12,984 bases of DNA from an uncultured Burkholderiaceae bacterium (GTDB lineage Bacteria; Pseudomonadota; Gammaproteobacteria; Burkholderiales; Burkholderiaceae_C). The DNA lies in the NCBI GenBank assembly GCA_938022295.1, contig CALIDR010000024.1, positions 1-12,984 of the forward strand, read 5' to 3'. The notes beneath the pieces were generated by a model, which had not been told where the DNA came from, did not search any database, and saw nothing but the letters and a program-made list of their open reading frames with translations. Made by a program: the position numbers and the translations under genes. Position 1 is the stretch's first letter; each line of letters opens with the position of its first letter. Below, piece by piece: positions 6,284-12,984 of this stretch.

Positions 6284-7039
6284 TCAGGCCGGCTGCGCCA
6301 CCGGCCGGCGCGCCGGCACCCGGCCGGCTTCGGCGCGCGCGCGCGCCGCCGGCGGCAGCACCGGCGCCAGCGCGAGCACGAGCGGCTGCGCCAGCGGCGG
6401 GCCGCGCCGCTTGAGCACGCGCACCGCGAGCCGGTCGGCGCCGGCAGCACCGAGCAGCAGCCGCAGCGGCGCGGGGCTGGGCTTCAGGCGCGCCTGCACG
6501 TCGCGCAGCACGAACGCCGGGCCATCGTGCGCCTGCGCGGCCAGCTGCAGCCGGCGCAGCACGTCCGCCCGCAGGCGCGCCGGCAGCCACGCCAGCACGG
6601 CGCCGGCGTGGCCGCTGGCGAGCGTCTGTTCCAGCGCCCACAGCGTGTCGGCCGCCGGCAGGCGCTCGAAGGCGTGGCCGCGCAGGCCGTCGCGGCCGCG
6701 CACGAGCACGAGCCGGCGCGGGTCGACGCCGAGCGCCTGCAGCGTCCAGCCGCACGGCGTGGCCGGGGGGTCGAACCACAGCAGCGGGCGGCCGTCGCGG
6801 GCCACCGCGGCCAGCGCCGGCGCGAGCAGGCGCAGCTCGCCGATGCCCGGTTGCGGCAGCAGCAGCTCGGTCAGCGCGCGCGCCGGCCAGCCGCCGCCGG
6901 GCAGCGCGGCGTCGAGGGCGTCGAAGCCGGTCGCGCAGGCGTGTCCGGCGTGCCGGCCGAGCTGGTGCGCGCGCCACAGTGCCGGGTGCAGCGCTTCGGG
7001 CGCGAGGGGTGTGCGGGTGGCGACGGCCGACGGATCCAC
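6284..7039 (-). CDS. imuA: ImuA, SOS mutagenesis accessory protein
   Basis: The 251-aa product is a RecA/SulA-like ImuA. The characteristic order is visible: LHPALWRAHQLG (about 17-28), then TGFDALDAALPGGGWPARAL and TELL, in the place of a RecA-type nucleotide-binding region, then conserved LLWFDPP (about 87-93). In studied systems ImuA helps ImuB and DnaE2 perform translesion synthesis and damage-induced mutagenesis. The start is GTG at 7039. No ATG or TTG fits nearby, and the sequence just upstream is the LexA box and -10 region rather than a Shine-Dalgarno, so the message is probably leaderless or nearly so. The C-terminus ends in Arg/Ala/Pro-rich sequence. imuB follows 18 nt later. Confidence 0.92.
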   Translation of the reverse strand: MDPSAVATRTPLAPEALHPALWRAHQLGRHAGHACATGFDALDAALPGGGWPARALTELLLPQPGIGELRLLAPALAAVARDGRPLLWFDPPATPCGWTLQALGVDPRRLVLVRGRDGLRGHAFERLPAADTLWALEQTLASGHAGAVLAWLPARLRADVLRRLQLAAQAHDGPAFVLRDVQARLKPSPAPLRLLLGAAGADRLAVRVLKRRGPPLAQPLVLALAPVLPPAARARAEAGRVPARRPVAQPA

Positions 7040-7044
7040 CCGGA

Positions 7045-7064
7045 TACTGTACGTTTATACAGTC
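7045..7064 (-). promoter_or_regulatory. LexA (SOS) box of imuA-imuB
   Basis: The core CTGT (7047-7050), eight bases, then ACAG (7059-7062) is a perfect CTGT-N8-ACAG palindrome, with TA on the left flank as in the extended E. coli consensus. It lies 5 nt upstream of the imuA GTG and covers the predicted -10 and spacer, so bound LexA would block polymerase directly. Core match seen in sequence; regulation inferred from the family, where imuA cassettes are LexA-controlled. Confidence 0.93.
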
Positions 7065-7074
7065 TTCGAGACAA
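7046..7074 (-). promoter_or_regulatory. Predicted imuA promoter overlapping the LexA box
   Basis: On the minus strand, TTGTCT (7074-7069; 4 of 6 to TTGACA) and TACAGT (7051-7046; 4 of 6 to TATAAT) are separated by exactly 17 bp. Transcription would begin around 7039, the first base of the imuA GTG codon. A competing -10, TATAAA at 7059-7054, would give a leader of about 8 nt but has a poor -35. Either way there is no room for a Shine-Dalgarno. Confidence 0.5.
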
Positions 7075-7092
7075 GCGAAGGGCTGCCCGCCG

Positions 7093-7108
7093 CGGGGCGT
7101 CAGCCCCG
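7093..7108 (-). terminator. Hairpin spanning the stop codon of the GT9 gene
   Basis: CGGGGC (7093-7098) and GCCCCG (7103-7108) form a perfect 6-bp stem around GTCA, which includes the gene's stop (7100-7102). There is no T-tract. It may limit read-through from the glycosyltransferase gene into the SOS-controlled imuA. Confidence 0.4.
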
Positions 7109-8053
7109 GCGCCCGAGCATCCGCGCCGCCGCGGCGGTGACGGCGTCGACGTCGGGCCAGCCCGGCGCGGCCTGGACGACCGTCACCGTCGGCCCCCAGG
7201 GGCGCCACAGCACCGCGTCGCCCGGCCCGAACACCGCCACCGTCGGGCAGCCCACCGCCGCCGCGAGGTGCCCCGGCCCGGTGTCGTTGCTGACCATCAG
7301 CGCCGCGCGCTGCAGCAGCGCAGCGTAGACGCCGAGGCCGACGCCGGCCACGCAGGTGGCCGAGGCGAACCGGGCGCGCGCGATCGCCTCCTCGCCCGGC
7401 CCCGGGCAGACGAGCACCGGGCGGCCGAAGCGCGGCAGCACGCGGGCGACGAAGTCGGCGAACGCCGGCCACGTCTTCTCCTGGCCGCGGTACGTCCCGC
7501 CGGCGAACGGGCAGACGACGATCGGCGCCGGCGCGACGCCGTGGGCGGCGAGCAGCGCGTCGGCGGCCGCCGCGTCGTCGGGGTGCACGCGCAGGCCGAT
7601 GCGCTCGGGCAGCGGCGCCGCGCGGCCGAGCACCGCGTCGCCGAGCGCCCAGTAGACCTCGAGCTCGTGGCGCGAGCGGTCGCGCGCGACCGCCTGCGCG
7701 AGCAGCAGCCGCCGGCCCTCCCAGGCGTGGCCGAGCGTGCGCAGCCCGGCGAGGCGGAACTCGAGCGCGCTGCCGAACGAGTACGGCAGGCACACCGCCT
7801 GCAGCCGCTGGCGGGCGAAGCCGGGATCGGCCGCGCGCGCCTCGCGCGCGAGGCGGCGCAGCAGCGCCACGCGATCGCGCGCGCCGGCGGGCAGCGGCTC
7901 GACGCGCCAGCCCTCGCCGCGCAGCAGGTCGGCGGCCCAGCGCCGGCCGACCAGCCACGGCGTGAATCCCGCCGCGTCCAGCCGGCGCAGCGTCGGCACG
8001 CCGAGCGTCACGTCGCCGACCCAGTTGCGCAGGCGGATCACGAGCGTCGGCAT
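7100..8053 (-). CDS. Glycosyltransferase family 9 (heptosyltransferase-like)
   Basis: The 317-aa product has the two-Rossmann (GT-B) layout of the ADP-heptose:LPS heptosyltransferase family. The N-terminus reads LVIRLRNWVGDVTLGVPTLRRL, matching the WaaF/WaaC acceptor-side opening with its N-x-x-G-D-x-x-x-x-x-P pattern. The C-terminal half has PFAGGTYRGQEKTWP (KTWP at 193-196) and the family signature NDTGPGHLAAAVG (256-268) near the nucleotide-sugar site, followed by VFGPGD. Family members act on the cytoplasmic face of the inner membrane in LPS core synthesis. The donor and acceptor here cannot be read from sequence. The gene is divergent from a DUF4254 gene over only 41 bp; DUF4254 genes recur beside glycosyltransferases, which supports a surface-glycan role. 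imuA lies downstream but has its own promoter. Confidence 0.9.
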   Translation of the reverse strand: MPTLVIRLRNWVGDVTLGVPTLRRLDAAGFTPWLVGRRWAADLLRGEGWRVEPLPAGARDRVALLRRLAREARAADPGFARQRLQAVCLPYSFGSALEFRLAGLRTLGHAWEGRRLLLAQAVARDRSRHELEVYWALGDAVLGRAAPLPERIGLRVHPDDAAAADALLAAHGVAPAPIVVCPFAGGTYRGQEKTWPAFADFVARVLPRFGRPVLVCPGPGEEAIARARFASATCVAGVGLGVYAALLQRAALMVSNDTGPGHLAAAVGCPTVAVFGPGDAVLWRPWGPTVTVVQAAPGWPDVDAVTAAAARMLGRRG

Positions 8054-8060
8054 GGCCCCG

Positions 8061-8066
8061 GATAAT
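8061..8066 (+). promoter_or_regulatory. Possible -10 box for the DUF4254 gene
   Basis: GATAAT (5 of 6 to TATAAT) lies in the 41-bp gap between divergent start codons. A start near 8073 would give a leader of about 22 nt containing the GGAG ribosome site. No good -35 is found; it would fall inside the GT9 coding sequence. Confidence 0.3.
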
Positions 8067-8094
8067 CCGTCACGTCGCTGTCACGGAGCCTTCG

Positions 8095-8763
8095 GTGGCC
8101 CGACCCACGATGAACGACGCGTTGCCCCGCGCCGCCGAGATCACCGCCCTGCACGACCGGCTGCTCGCCAACCCCGGCTTCCCCGCCGCGGCACCGCCCG
8201 ACGAGGCGCCGGCGACCGAGCCGATGCACTGGGTGGCCGTGAACCACCGCTGCAACGCCCTGCTGTGGGCCGAGGAAGACCTCGCGCGCCGCACGCGGGT
8301 GGCCGACGCCGAGATCGCCGCCAACAAGCGCGCGATCGACCGCCACAACCAGGCGCGCAACGACGCCACCGAGCGCTTCGACGAACTGCTGCTGACCGCG
8401 CTCGGCCTCGTCGAGCCGGAGTCGGCGCGCAGCGACGCCCCGCGGGCGCGTGCCGCGCCGGGCGCGCGGCTGAACAGCGAGACCGCCGGCAGCATGGTCG
8501 ACCGCATGTCGATCCTGGCGCTGAAGATCCACGCGATGCGCGCGCAGACGCTGCGCACCGACGTCGACGAGGCGCACCGCGCGGCCAGCCGGGCGCGCCT
8601 CGCGCGCCTCGAGGAGCAGCGCGCCGACCTCGCCGCCTGCTTCGACGCCCTGCTCGCCGACGCGCGCGCCGGGCGCGCGTACTTCAAGGTCTACCGCCAG
8701 TTCAAGATGTACAACGACCCGCGCTTCAACCCGGCGCTGGTGCGCGAGCACGGCGCCGGCTGA
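8095..8763 (+). CDS. DUF4254 family protein
   Basis: The 222-aa product is soluble and helical, with no signal peptide. Two blocks are characteristic of DUF4254: MHWVAVNHRCNALLWAEEDL (about 44-63), running into ADAEIAANKRAIDRHNQARND, and LNSETAGSMVDRMSILALKI (126-145). The end reads YFKVYRQFKMYNDPRFNP. The biochemical role is not established; members often sit beside glycosyltransferases in LPS or polysaccharide clusters, as here. I chose GTG at 8095 because GGAG (8085-8088) lies 6 nt upstream; an ATG at 8110, giving a protein 5 residues shorter, is 21 nt from that site. An Arg/Ala/Pro insertion at about 111-125 separates the two conserved blocks. It converges with the esterase gene 21 bp away. 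Confidence 0.9.
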   Translation: MARPTMNDALPRAAEITALHDRLLANPGFPAAAPPDEAPATEPMHWVAVNHRCNALLWAEEDLARRTRVADAEIAANKRAIDRHNQARNDATERFDELLLTALGLVEPESARSDAPRARAAPGARLNSETAGSMVDRMSILALKIHAMRAQTLRTDVDEAHRAASRARLARLEEQRADLAACFDALLADARAGRAYFKVYRQFKMYNDPRFNPALVREHGAG

Positions 8764-8770
8764 CCGCGCC

Positions 8771-8784
8771 GAGCGCGCGGGCGC

Positions 8785-8786
<2 letters not shown>
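8771..8786. terminator. Hairpin between convergent DUF4254 and esterase genes
   Basis: GAGCGC (8771-8776) and GCGCTC (8781-8786) form a perfect 6-bp stem with a GCGG loop in the 21-bp convergent gap. The right arm overlaps the esterase stop codon (8785-8787). It could serve both strands; no T-tract is present. Confidence 0.45.
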
Positions 8787-9735
<949 letters not shown>

Positions 9736-9773
9736 CGGCGGGTCTCCCTCGAACGCCTGAACGGGGCTCGCCC

Positions 9774-9783
9774 AGTGTAGGGT
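9774..9783. promoter_or_regulatory. Possible divergent -10 region between esterase and ychJ
   Basis: On the minus strand 9779-9774 reads TACACT (4 of 6), giving a leader of about 32 nt to the esterase ATG. On the plus strand 9778-9783 reads TAGGGT, placing a start about 20 nt before the YchJ ATG. The two overlap, so they would compete. No clear -35 on either side. Confidence 0.2.
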
Positions 9784-9808
9784 GCGCGTCGAGCGATCAT
9801 CGCCCCCG

Positions 9809-10204
9809 ATGCCGACCACCGCCCCGCTCCCCTGCCCCTGCGGCAGCGCCCTGCCCTACGCCGACTGCTGCGGCCGGTGGCACGAAGGCCCCGCGCACCT
9901 GCAGGCGCCCACCGCCGAGGCGCTGATGCGCTCGCGCTACAGCGCGACGGTGCTCGGGCGGCTGGACTACCTGCTCGCGACGTGGCACCCGCGCACGCGC
10001 CCGGCCACGCTCGAACCGCTGCCGGCGGCGCTGCGCTGGCTCGGCCTCGAGGTGCGGCGCCACACCGTCGCCGACGCCGACCACGCGACGGTCGAGTTCG
10101 TCGCCCGCAACCGGCTCGCCGGCCGCGCGACGCGGCACCACGAGACGAGCCGCTTCGTGCGCGAGGACGGGCGCTGGTTCTACGTCGACGGCGACCTGCG
10201 CTGA
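9809..10204 (+). CDS. ychJ: YchJ-like (UPF0225) protein with SEC-C zinc motif
   Basis: The 131-aa product opens with a SEC-C-like zinc-binding motif, CPCGS then YADCC: C9, C11, C20 and C21. The conserved LMRSRYSA follows (39-46), then LATWHP (56-61). A C-terminal NTF2-like half ends in REDGRWFYVDGDLR. This is the architecture of the YchJ family, and the length is slightly under the usual 140-160 aa because the second SEC-C motif at the C-terminus of E. coli YchJ is absent. The biochemical role is not settled. The ATG at 9809 is preferred over a GTG at 9782 because it places the zinc motif at the usual distance; neither has a good ribosome site. It converges with the next membrane-protein gene 16 bp away. 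Confidence 0.9.
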   Translation: MPTTAPLPCPCGSALPYADCCGRWHEGPAHLQAPTAEALMRSRYSATVLGRLDYLLATWHPRTRPATLEPLPAALRWLGLEVRRHTVADADHATVEFVARNRLAGRATRHHETSRFVREDGRWFYVDGDLR

Positions 10205-10220
10205 ACGCGCGCGCGCCGCG

Positions 10221-10748
10221 TCAGGCGAACTCGCGCCGCACCGCCGGCGACATCAGGCGGCCGATGACCCACGCCAGCAGTCCGCAGGCGCCGAGCGTCA
10301 CCGCTGCGCCCATCAGCCGCGCCGCGGTCACGAAGCCGCCGAACACCCCGGCGGCCTGCGCCGGCAGCGGCGCGCCGTCGAGCGTGTGGCTGACGAGCGC
10401 CTGCACCACCTCGTGCTGGATCCACAGCCCGAGCAGGTTGGCCACGATCGCCAGGCCCAGCAGACCGATCAGCACGCGCCGCGCCCATTCCTGGCGCAGC
10501 AGCAGGCCCACCGCCGCGCCGAGCGTGGCCAGCGACAGCACGAGCCCGGCGCCGACGACCCACGGCAGGTAGGCGAGCAGCCAGCCGGTGACGAGCGGCG
10601 GCGCGACCGGTGCCGGCACGGCGAGCGAGGCCGCCGCCGCGTGCTGCAGCCCGGCCCAGCCGGTGGTTGCCGCGCCGAGCACGATGCACACCCACGCCGT
10701 GACGGTGACGAACCGCGACGGGGCGCCGACGTTGAAGGTCTGGGTCAT
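10221..10748 (-). CDS. Four-helix membrane protein, family not recognised
   Basis: The 175-aa product has a short polar start (MTQTFNVGAPSR) and four predicted transmembrane helices at about residues 14-36, 52-82, 88-110 and 132-166. A periplasmic or cytoplasmic loop of about 20 residues (VQALVSHTLDGAPLPAQA) separates helices three and four, and the end is basic (RLMSPAVRREF). No catalytic, metal or transport signature is visible. The ATG at 10748 has a strong GAGGAGA ribosome site about 7 nt upstream, and the leader contains a nested hairpin (10769-10801). It is separated by 115 bp from the alpha/beta hydrolase gene, so it probably has its own promoter. Confidence 0.8.
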   Translation of the reverse strand: MTQTFNVGAPSRFVTVTAWVCIVLGAATTGWAGLQHAAAASLAVPAPVAPPLVTGWLLAYLPWVVGAGLVLSLATLGAAVGLLLRQEWARRVLIGLLGLAIVANLLGLWIQHEVVQALVSHTLDGAPLPAQAAGVFGGFVTAARLMGAAVTLGACGLLAWVIGRLMSPAVRREFA

Positions 10749-10768
10749 GGCCGTGTCTCCTCGTGCGA

Positions 10769-10807
10769 GCCCGGCGATGGTGCCGTGCCATCGTGACGGG
10801 CATTTTT
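10769..10807 (+). other. Nested hairpin with adjacent T5 tract in the leader of the membrane-protein gene
   Basis: GCCCG (10769-10773) pairs with CGGGC (10797-10801), and inside it GATGG (10776-10780) pairs with CCATC (10788-10792) around a 7-nt loop. On the plus strand TTTTT (10803-10807) follows at once, the form of an intrinsic terminator. Yet the nearest plus-strand gene ends at 10204. On the minus strand the structure lies in the 5' leader, just upstream of the ribosome site at 10748. Confidence 0.4.
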
Positions 10808-10863
10808 CGTCGCCGGCGCGGCGGCGTCGTTCCCCCGCACGGGTGCCGTGGCACCGCGCGGCG

Positions 10864-11826
10864 TCAGTCGTCGCTGCCCTGGACGAGCTCGACGATCGCC
10901 GCGCGCACCGCGGCGTCGTGGCCGACGAGCAGGTGCCCGCCGCGGTCGAAGCCGAGGAAGCGCGCGCCGGCGATGCGGCTGGCCGTGTACGCGGCCGGCG
11001 CGTAGGTGCCGTAGCCGTCGTCGCGCGCGCTGACGACGAGCGTCGGCGCGGTCACGCGCTCGAGAGCGGCCGGACCAAGCCGGTGGCCGAGCGCCGAGTC
11101 GTCGCGCATGCCGCGGGCGCGCCGCGACACCGGCAGGACCGATTCGGCCATCGCGTGCACGCGCGCGCGCTCGGCGGGGTCGGCGGCGGCCACCAGCGCC
11201 GGCGGCGTCGCGAGCACGGTGCCGATCACGGTGTCGCGCGCCAGCCGCAGCGCCGCCCAGTACGCGAAATCGGAGCCGATCAGGCGCTCGATCAGCGCCT
11301 CGAGCCACGGCGCCAGCGGCGCCGGCGGCGGGCCGTCGGCGTCGGGCGGGCGGTAGGCGATCGGCACCACGAGCACCAGCGCGCGCACGCGGTCGGGGTG
11401 GCGGATCGCCGTCTCGAGCGCCGACGCCGCGCCGGCCGAGGCGCCGACGACGACCGCGCGCCCGATGCCCAGCGCGTCGAGCACGCAGACGTGGGCGTCG
11501 GCCTGCGCCTGCGGCGAGCCGTCGGCCGGCATCGATGTGCCGAGGTAGCCGAAGCGCGACACCGCGATCACGCGCATGCCGTGCAGGCCGCGCGCGAACG
11601 CCATGCCCTGGTCGTGGCCGCCGCCGCTGCCGTGCACCATCAGCAGCGGCACGCCGGCGCCGGCCTGGGCGACTTCGATCGGCCCGCAGCGGGTGGCGAG
11701 CACGACGCCGCCCTGCGCCGCACGGGCGGTGGCGGCGGCGACGTCGCGCCGGTACGACGTGCCGACGGCCGCCGCCGCGGCGCCGAGCGCGAGCGCCGCG
11801 GCGCCGAGCAGCGCCGCGCGCCGCAT
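10864..11826 (-). CDS. Exported or membrane-anchored alpha/beta hydrolase
   Basis: The 320-aa product starts with an arginine pair and a hydrophobic segment (residues 2-22) that is either an uncleaved anchor or a signal peptide. The hydrolase domain follows: oxyanion region MVHGSGGGHDQG (63-74), nucleophile S130 in VGASAGAAS, acid D269 or D270 in SARDDGYG, and H298 in GGHLLVGH. It is an alpha/beta hydrolase fold protein of the aminoacrylate hydrolase/lactonase-like broad group; the substrate cannot be assigned. Its ATG shares one base with the stop of the upstream repeat protein (TGATG at 11824-11828), so translation is coupled and both probably act in the envelope. A longer open frame upstream in the same phase is only the shadow of the neighbour. 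Confidence 0.87.
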   Translation of the reverse strand: MRRAALLGAAALALGAAAAAVGTSYRRDVAAATARAAQGGVVLATRCGPIEVAQAGAGVPLLMVHGSGGGHDQGMAFARGLHGMRVIAVSRFGYLGTSMPADGSPQAQADAHVCVLDALGIGRAVVVGASAGAASALETAIRHPDRVRALVLVVPIAYRPPDADGPPPAPLAPWLEALIERLIGSDFAYWAALRLARDTVIGTVLATPPALVAAADPAERARVHAMAESVLPVSRRARGMRDDSALGHRLGPAALERVTAPTLVVSARDDGYGTYAPAAYTASRIAGARFLGFDRGGHLLVGHDAAVRAAIVELVQGSDD

Positions 11827-12984
11827 CAGGCCGCGGCCGGCGACGGGCTCGCGGCCGCCGGCGCGCGCCGCGGCAGCAGCAGCGCGCCGATGCCGGCCAC
11901 CAGCGCCAGCAGCACGACGAAGCCGCCGACCCACGGCAGCCGTGCGAGCAGCGAGATCGCGAGTACGCCGAGCACGGCGGCGAGCATGCGCCGCCCCGCG
12001 CCCGCCGGCCCGGTGCGCGGGCGCATCAGCGCCAGGCCGAGGCCCATCCCGGCGCCGACGTAGCCGAGCAGCAGCAGCGGCGGGTACAGCGCCAGGCCGA
12101 GCAGGCCGAGCGGGATGCCGACGATGCTGACCAGCGCCACCACCGCCGCCACCGGCACGCCGGCGAGCACCGCGAAGCCGAGCGCCACGCTCGCCCCCGG
12201 CCGGCCGGCCAGCGCGTCGGCCAGCCGCGCGGCCAGCGCCGGCAGCGCCGCGGCGAGCACCGCCGCGAGCACGAGCAGGCCCACCGTCCACACCCAGCCG
12301 CCGGTGCGCGCGCGCGGCGGTTCGCGCGGCGGGGCGTCGACGCTCAGGCGGTCGATGCCGCCGGCCACCTGGGCGTCGACGTGGCGCTGCACGTCGCCGC
12401 CGACGTGGCGCAGCCGCCCCGCGATGCGGGTCTGCGGGCCGAGCTCGAGCGTGCCGGCGGAGACGACGACGTCGCCGCCGATCGCGCCGTCCAGCCGCAC
12501 GCTGCCGCCGCTGGCCTGCACGTCGCCGCCGACGTCGCCGGCCAGCAGCACCCGCCCGCCGGCGACGCTGACGTTGCCGTCGACGCGCGCGCCGCGCGCG
12601 AGCTCGACCTGCCCGCCCGCGAGCCGCGCGCTGCGGCCGACGCGACCGTTCACGGTGACCTGGCCGCCGGCGGCGTACAGCGAGTGGCCGACGCGGTCGT
12701 CGACGCGCACCGTGCCGCCGAGGACGACGGCGTCGCCACCCACCGGCGCCCCGACCTCGACGCTGCCGCCGGCGGCGACGACGTCGCCGGCCACCGCGGC
12801 GTCGACGCGCACGCCGCTGCCGGCGGCGAAGAGGTCGCTGCCACTGCCGAACGTCGCCGCGCGCCGCTCGGTGGCGGCCGGGGCCCCGGGGCGTTCGGCG
12901 TCGTCGCGGTCGGCCAGCGCCGGCGCGGCCGCCGCGGCGGCGAGCACCGCCGCGGCGGCCACACGCCACCACGGCCGGGCCCGG
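11826..12984 (-). CDS. Bactofilin-like repeat protein with signal peptide and C-terminal membrane helices (start beyond window)
   Basis: At least 378 aa. A GTG at 12962 is possible, but the frame stays open to the window edge and reads RARPWWRV ahead of an Ala-rich hydrophobic stretch ending ALA-DRDD, a proper signal-peptide n-region. The true start is therefore probably past 12984. Numbering from the GTG, residues 48-192 hold about eight repeats of 17-19 residues (pattern GG-x-V-x-V-x3-V-G-x-D-V), the signature of a right-handed beta helix as in bactofilin/polymer-forming (DUF583-type) proteins. After a Pro/Arg linker (about 209-220), four or five transmembrane helices follow (about 223-365). 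The helix should therefore stand in the periplasm, anchored by the membrane domain, unlike cytoplasmic bactofilins. It is coupled by TGATG to the alpha/beta hydrolase gene. Role unknown; a scaffold is a guess. Confidence 0.83.
   Translation of the reverse strand, partial: RARPWWRVAAAAVLAAAAAAPALADRDDAERPGAPAATERRAATFGSGSDLFAAGSGVRVDAAVAGDVVAAGGSVEVGAPVGGDAVVLGGTVRVDDRVGHSLYAAGGQVTVNGRVGRSARLAGGQVELARGARVDGNVSVAGGRVLLAGDVGGDVQASGGSVRLDGAIGGDVVVSAGTLELGPQTRIAGRLRHVGGDVQRHVDAQVAGGIDRLSVDAPPREPPRARTGGWVWTVGLLVLAAVLAAALPALAARLADALAGRPGASVALGFAVLAGVPVAAVVALVSIVGIPLGLLGLALYPPLLLLGYVGAGMGLGLALMRPRTGPAGAGRRMLAAVLGVLAISLLARLPWVGGFVVLLALVAGIGALLLPRRAPAAASPSPAAA
12387..12821 (-). repeat. Tandem 51-57-bp coding repeats for beta-helix rungs
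   Basis: Within the repeat protein, about eight units of 17-19 codons recur (for example GGSVEVGAPVGGDAVVL and GGTVRVDDRVGHSLYAA). At DNA level the units share short words such as GACGTCGCCGCC but are diverged. The seventh and first units keep VGGDV or VAGDV; the fourth and fifth are the most altered. Confidence 0.75.

Noticed and set aside
4941..7328. Long plus-strand open frames opposite imuA-imuB (also 3928-5991)
   Set aside because: Ser/Arg/Ala-rich translations without domains, antisense to well-supported genes. The lack of stops follows from GC-rich codons on the other strand.
4578..7958. A 1126-codon open frame on the minus strand
   Set aside because: It covers GT9, imuA and imuB in a different phase and reads as Arg/Ala/Pro-rich sequence with no motifs. 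It is an overlap shadow typical of very GC-rich DNA; the three real genes explain the region.
10206..10215. Alternating CG run between ychJ and the membrane gene as a Z-DNA element
   Set aside because: Ten bases of CG alternation are expected by chance at this composition, and nothing else supports a function.
12387..12821. Periodic GACGTCGCC-like words as a CRISPR or iteron array
   Set aside because: The periodicity is that of coding repeats in the beta-helix protein. Units differ in sequence, there are no spacers, and the reading frame continues throughout.
11827..12972. N-terminal extension of the alpha/beta hydrolase into one 702-aa protein
   Set aside because: The part above residue ~382 is the shadow of the repeat-protein gene. 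A proper ATG with a hydrophobic N-terminus sits at 11826, directly coupled to the upstream stop.

Overview
This is very GC-rich DNA with strong G/C preference at third codon positions. Its gene set points to a betaproteobacterium, probably in the order Burkholderiales: an imuA-imuB mutagenesis pair under a CTGT-N8-ACAG LexA box, a SugE/Gdx exporter, a YchJ-type protein, a family GT9 glycosyltransferase beside a DUF4254 gene, and a dienelactone hydrolase. That placement is inference from gene content and composition; there is no rRNA or marker gene here. I see no mobile element, CRISPR array, tRNA or rRNA.

Left part, 1-2209, minus strand. An OmpA-like, membrane-anchored peptidoglycan-binding protein (1685-2209) is followed by a poorly coding stretch with one doubtful small ORF. 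Then comes a hypothetical membrane protein (839-1444) whose coding signal appears to change frame twice, and a thioredoxin-fold lipoprotein with CGTS in place of CxxC.

Left-centre, 2332-4654, plus strand. A small periplasmic cytochrome c is followed by a four-helix membrane protein that overlaps a SugE/Gdx-type SMR transporter by GTGA. Next come a small charge-segregated protein and a dienelactone hydrolase family enzyme. A hairpin-rich gap separates this run from the convergent imuB.

Centre, 4739-8053, minus strand. The order of transcription is a GT9 glycosyltransferase, then imuA, then imuB. A LexA box lies on top of the predicted imuA promoter, so close to the GTG start that the mRNA is probably leaderless. 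No dnaE2 follows imuB. Divergent from the GT9 gene is a DUF4254 gene, a family often linked to cell-surface glycan loci.

Right part, 8785-12984. An HSL-type esterase (minus) is divergent from a YchJ-like SEC-C protein (plus), which converges on a four-helix membrane protein (minus). At the right edge, a signal-peptide-bearing protein with bactofilin-like 17-residue repeats and C-terminal membrane helices is coupled by TGATG to an exported or anchored alpha/beta hydrolase. The repeat-protein gene very likely begins beyond the window.

Most of the window looks like ordinary chromosomal core and accessory housekeeping. The features most worth a second look are the near-leaderless SOS promoter, the repeat-protein/hydrolase pair, the frame-switching gene at 839-1444, the monothiol lipoprotein, and the tendency of minus-strand genes to end inside perfect GC hairpins.
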